From Bacillota bacterium (GTDB taxonomy: Bacteria > Bacillota > Clostridia > Lachnospirales > Cellulosilyticaceae): a stretch of 16,301 nt of DNA. The stretch lies in NCBI GenBank assembly GCA_023412455.1, contig JAEYNQ010000083.1, forward strand, positions 1 to 16,301, in the 5' to 3' direction. Below the pieces are notes generated by a model. The model had not been told where the DNA came from. It saw only the letters and a program-made list of their open reading frames with translations, and made no database searches. This document shows, in pieces, positions 14,108 to 16,301 of this stretch. Numbering within the stretch: the stretch's first letter is position 1; each line of letters begins with the position of its first letter. The translations under genes were made by a program, and so were the position numbers.

Positions 14108-14998
14108 ATGACATATTTACTTTTAGCTCTAGTTATAATCATGTGGAGTACAGTGGGTATATTAGTAAAAATAGCTGGAACGATGGTAGATAGCAATATG
14201 ATTACTTTTTGTAGGTTTTTCTTTGGAATCCTATTTTTAGGTATACTCCTTTTAATAAGGGACGGGAGAATAAGGATAACCTGGCGCAGTCGATGGATTT
14301 GGTTTGCTGCTATAGGTAAGATGTTGAACTATGTCTTTGAAAATTTGGCCCTATCTATGGGAAGTGCCTATACTAATATTGTGGTAATGCCTATTCAAGC
14401 CATTTTTTTAGCCAGTGTAGCGACCTTTTTCTTGAAAGAGAAAATGAACTTTAAGAAAGGGTTAGCTCTGTTACTCTGTATTGTGGGAGTTACCTTAGTA
14501 GGAGGAAAGGGAGCTTCCTTAGAAGCATTTTTATCAGATGGCATTTTACCCCTCATTTTATTTACTCTGTCCGCAATTGGAGCAGGGCTATTTGTATTGG
14601 GGCAGAAGGTGTTAGCTGATAAAATGGATGCTGCTGATATGAATTTTTCAGTATTTCTCATAAGTAGTCTTTTTACAGCTCTTCCTCTTACTTTTACAAA
14701 AAATATGATAGGTTCTTGGAGTATGGGAGCTATGCTAGCCCTCATAGCCCTAGGCCTTATTACTGGGATTAGTTTTTATATTAATTCGATTATCCTTCAA
14801 AGACTTCCTTTGCTGGTTGCAGGTATTTTTGGGAATACTAGTGTGCTTTTTACTTTGATATGGGTTAAACTTTTCTTTAACGAGCGCATTAATAACAATG
14901 TGATAATAGGGGCTTTTATTTTTGTTATGGGTATTATTATTTTAAATTTACCTCATTCAAATAAAAATAAAAATAAAAAATCTATTGGAAGTATATAA
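14108..14998 (+). CDS. EamA-family (DMT superfamily) transporter
   Basis: This 296-residue membrane protein has ten predicted transmembrane helices arranged as two EamA repeats. The first repeat spans about 1-135 and the second about 145-285. The family start YLLLALVIIMWSTVGILVKIA is clear, and FFLKEKMNFKKGLALLLCIVGVTLV at the end of the first repeat and LFFNERINNNVIIGAFIFVMGIIIL at the end of the second show the internal duplication. The C-terminal tail is short, basic and Asn/Lys-rich. DMT proteins export or import small metabolites such as amino acids or nucleosides, but no substrate can be read from the sequence. It stands alone, with a terminator before it and no clear terminator after it. 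No convincing promoter is seen; a TTGACA at 13976-13981 has no -10 at a proper distance. Confidence 0.92.
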   Translation: MTYLLLALVIIMWSTVGILVKIAGTMVDSNMITFCRFFFGILFLGILLLIRDGRIRITWRSRWIWFAAIGKMLNYVFENLALSMGSAYTNIVVMPIQAIFLASVATFFLKEKMNFKKGLALLLCIVGVTLVGGKGASLEAFLSDGILPLILFTLSAIGAGLFVLGQKVLADKMDAADMNFSVFLISSLFTALPLTFTKNMIGSWSMGAMLALIALGLITGISFYINSIILQRLPLLVAGIFGNTSVLFTLIWVKLFFNERINNNVIIGAFIFVMGIIILNLPHSNKNKNKKSIGSI

Positions 14999-15206
14999 TG
15001 TTGGATATAAGATAGCACGAACAAAAAAATCTTATAAAACAAAGGGAGAATCCTACTGTAAAAGAGAAGCAAAGATACATTAAGCTATTAAGATAATAAT
15101 TAAATAGTCTAAATATTGGAACTTATATATTTCTTTTGCGTCTAAAGTTTTATACAATCAACCTATAGAATTAGGAATAGGCTGTAGAGTAAAGAATAGA
15201 GACAAT

Positions 15207-15213
15207 GGGAGGA
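15207..15213 (+). promoter_or_regulatory. Ribosome binding site deciding the DUF4349 gene start
   Basis: GGGAGGA lies 6 nt before the ATG at 15220. An ATG at 15205 is in frame but overlaps this site and has no good site of its own, so the start at 15220 (MRKRSRR) is chosen. Confidence 0.75.
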
Positions 15214-15219
15214 AGTAGG

Positions 15220-16239
15220 ATGAGAAAAAGAAGTAGACGCGTAAAATTACAAGTAGTAGGTGTTATTTTGGGGTTAGTCCTCTCGATTACAGGCTGTGGT
15301 GGAGCAAAGAGTTCTAAGTATGACACAGCCCCAACAGAGGCAGAAACAACCGCTTATGGAGGGGTCCCTAAAGCCTCACAAGAGTTCAAAATGGAAATAA
15401 ATGGTAATAGCGAAGAGCAAGAAGCCCTTGAACAGGAAAACCCTGCATTAGATACCAGCATAGCTTACAATCGTAAGATCATTAAGACCGGTGAGATGCA
15501 TATTCAAACAAAGGAATTTAAGGCCTGTGTAGAAGCCTTAGGGGAAAAGGTTCTAAGTTTAGGGGGGTATATTCAAGATTCCAATATACAAGGTAATAAT
15601 TATTACAATGAGTATGAGAATATGCGTTATGCCAATTTGACGGTGTGTTTACCTCAAGAGCATTTTGATAGCTTTATAAATAGTCCACAGGAATATGGGA
15701 ATGTGACCAATACGGCAACCAATAGTCAAGATATCACAAATCAATATGTGGATACGGAGATTCGGCTTAAAAGCTTAAAGACACGCCATGAGAGATTATT
15801 AGCCCTTTTAGAAAAGTCCGGTTCTTTAGAAGAGCTTTTTCAGATAGAAAAGGAACTAGGGGATGTGACTTATGAACTTGAAATAGCAGAAGGAACCCTT
15901 CAAAAATATGATCAACTCGTTAATATGAGTACGATTCATATTGCGATTCAAGAAGTTCAAAAGCTCCAAGAAGTAAGACCTACAGTAACCTTCAAGGATC
16001 GCCTGGCTACCACCTTTAATAAATCCATAGAAGGTATGGTTGATTTAGGACAGAATATACTCCTGATGTTAGTTGCAGTCATCCCTTATCTCTTCATTTT
16101 AATACCTATTGGGGTTCTCATCATTTTTATTATGAGGTATTTTGGTAAACGTGTGAGAAACAAAGCTGTAGAGAAAAATAAAAAATCCAGTGATTTAGCA
16201 AAAAAACAAGAGGAATCCCAAGAAAAACAAGAGAAATAA
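15220..16239 (+). CDS. DUF4349 domain-containing lipoprotein
   Basis: This 339-residue protein has a basic N-terminus (MRKRSRR), a hydrophobic core and a lipobox ending ITGC, making Cys26 the likely lipidated residue. A low-complexity Ala/Thr/Glu linker follows to about 80. The DUF4349 domain runs from about 83 to 305: RKIIKTGEMHIQTKEF (85-100), LGGYIQDSNIQG (114-125), YANLTVCLPQEHFDSFI (137-153), VDTEIRLKSLKTRHERLLALL (177-197), and IEKELGDVTYELEIAEG (209-225), the last two in a coiled-coil stretch. A transmembrane helix lies at about 279-306, and a Lys/Glu/Gln-rich tail follows, probably cytosolic. So the protein appears tethered to the membrane at both ends. The function of DUF4349 is unknown. 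The gene has no obvious operon partner in the window; a weak 7-bp hairpin follows at 16245-16270. Confidence 0.9.
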   Translation: MRKRSRRVKLQVVGVILGLVLSITGCGGAKSSKYDTAPTEAETTAYGGVPKASQEFKMEINGNSEEQEALEQENPALDTSIAYNRKIIKTGEMHIQTKEFKACVEALGEKVLSLGGYIQDSNIQGNNYYNEYENMRYANLTVCLPQEHFDSFINSPQEYGNVTNTATNSQDITNQYVDTEIRLKSLKTRHERLLALLEKSGSLEELFQIEKELGDVTYELEIAEGTLQKYDQLVNMSTIHIAIQEVQKLQEVRPTVTFKDRLATTFNKSIEGMVDLGQNILLMLVAVIPYLFILIPIGVLIIFIMRYFGKRVRNKAVEKNKKSSDLAKKQEESQEKQEK

Positions 16240-16301
16240 CGTTGATTTTATAAGTTTTATATGATAAAATTTCCTATGAAAATAGAGTAAGAATAAAATC
16301 C

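Noticed and set aside
15006..15036. Inverted repeat TATAAGAT/ATCTTATA after the EamA gene as terminator
   Set aside because: The 15-nt loop and the lack of a T tract after the stem argue against intrinsic termination.
1..16301. CRISPR array, insertion sequence, prophage or toxin-antitoxin pair
   Set aside because: No regularly spaced repeats, transposase, integrase or small paired genes of that kind are present; gene content and codon character look uniform throughout.

Overview
The window looks like a chromosomal segment from a low-GC Gram-positive anaerobe of the Clostridia. The evidence is an AT-rich background, strong AGGAGG-type ribosome binding sites, consensus TTGACA/TATAAT promoters, GNAT-less housekeeping neighbours, and typical clostridial families such as an EF-G paralogue, a SEC-C methionine aminopeptidase, a YtrA-type GntR regulator paired with a DUF1648 membrane protein, and a DUF4349 lipoprotein. 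A Lachnospirales genus such as Cellulosilyticum would fit, but that is a guess from general character. No phage, transposon, CRISPR, rRNA or tRNA signal is visible.

Layout. Positions 1-357 hold the 3' end of glyA, closed by a strong terminator. A 143-residue helical protein of unknown function follows (643-1074) with its own extended -10 promoter and a terminator. Next is an EF-G-like translational GTPase (1387-3462) with altered G motifs. It ends at a long hairpin shared with a convergent minus-strand block: a zinc-ribbon membrane protein (3625-4083), a DUF1648/DUF5808 membrane protein and a translationally coupled YtrA-family GntR repressor. The GntR promoter is covered by a perfect 14+3+14 palindrome, a probable autoregulatory operator. 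Divergent from this are an SDR oxidoreductase (5984-6748) and a SEC-C methionine aminopeptidase (6898-7767).

The centre of the second half is a five-gene peptide ABC transporter operon of the Dpp/Opp type (8230-13892). The lipoprotein binding protein captures peptide outside the cell, two permeases form the channel, and two ATPases carrying C-terminal cysteine clusters power import. A consensus promoter drives it, preceded by a 19-bp tandem repeat and a palindrome and followed by a leader of about 180 nt. A very stable hairpin with a T8 tract lies between the binding-protein gene and the permease genes, which would make binding protein more abundant than the membrane complex. After the operon terminator come an EamA/DMT transporter (14108-14998) and a DUF4349 lipoprotein (15220-16239).

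Most of the window is ordinary core and metabolic gene content. I see no clear new multi-gene system. The items most worth checking are the GntR/DUF1648 module with its palindromic operator, the degenerate G4 motif of the EF-G paralogue, the repeat-rich control region of the peptide operon, and the orphan 143-residue protein.
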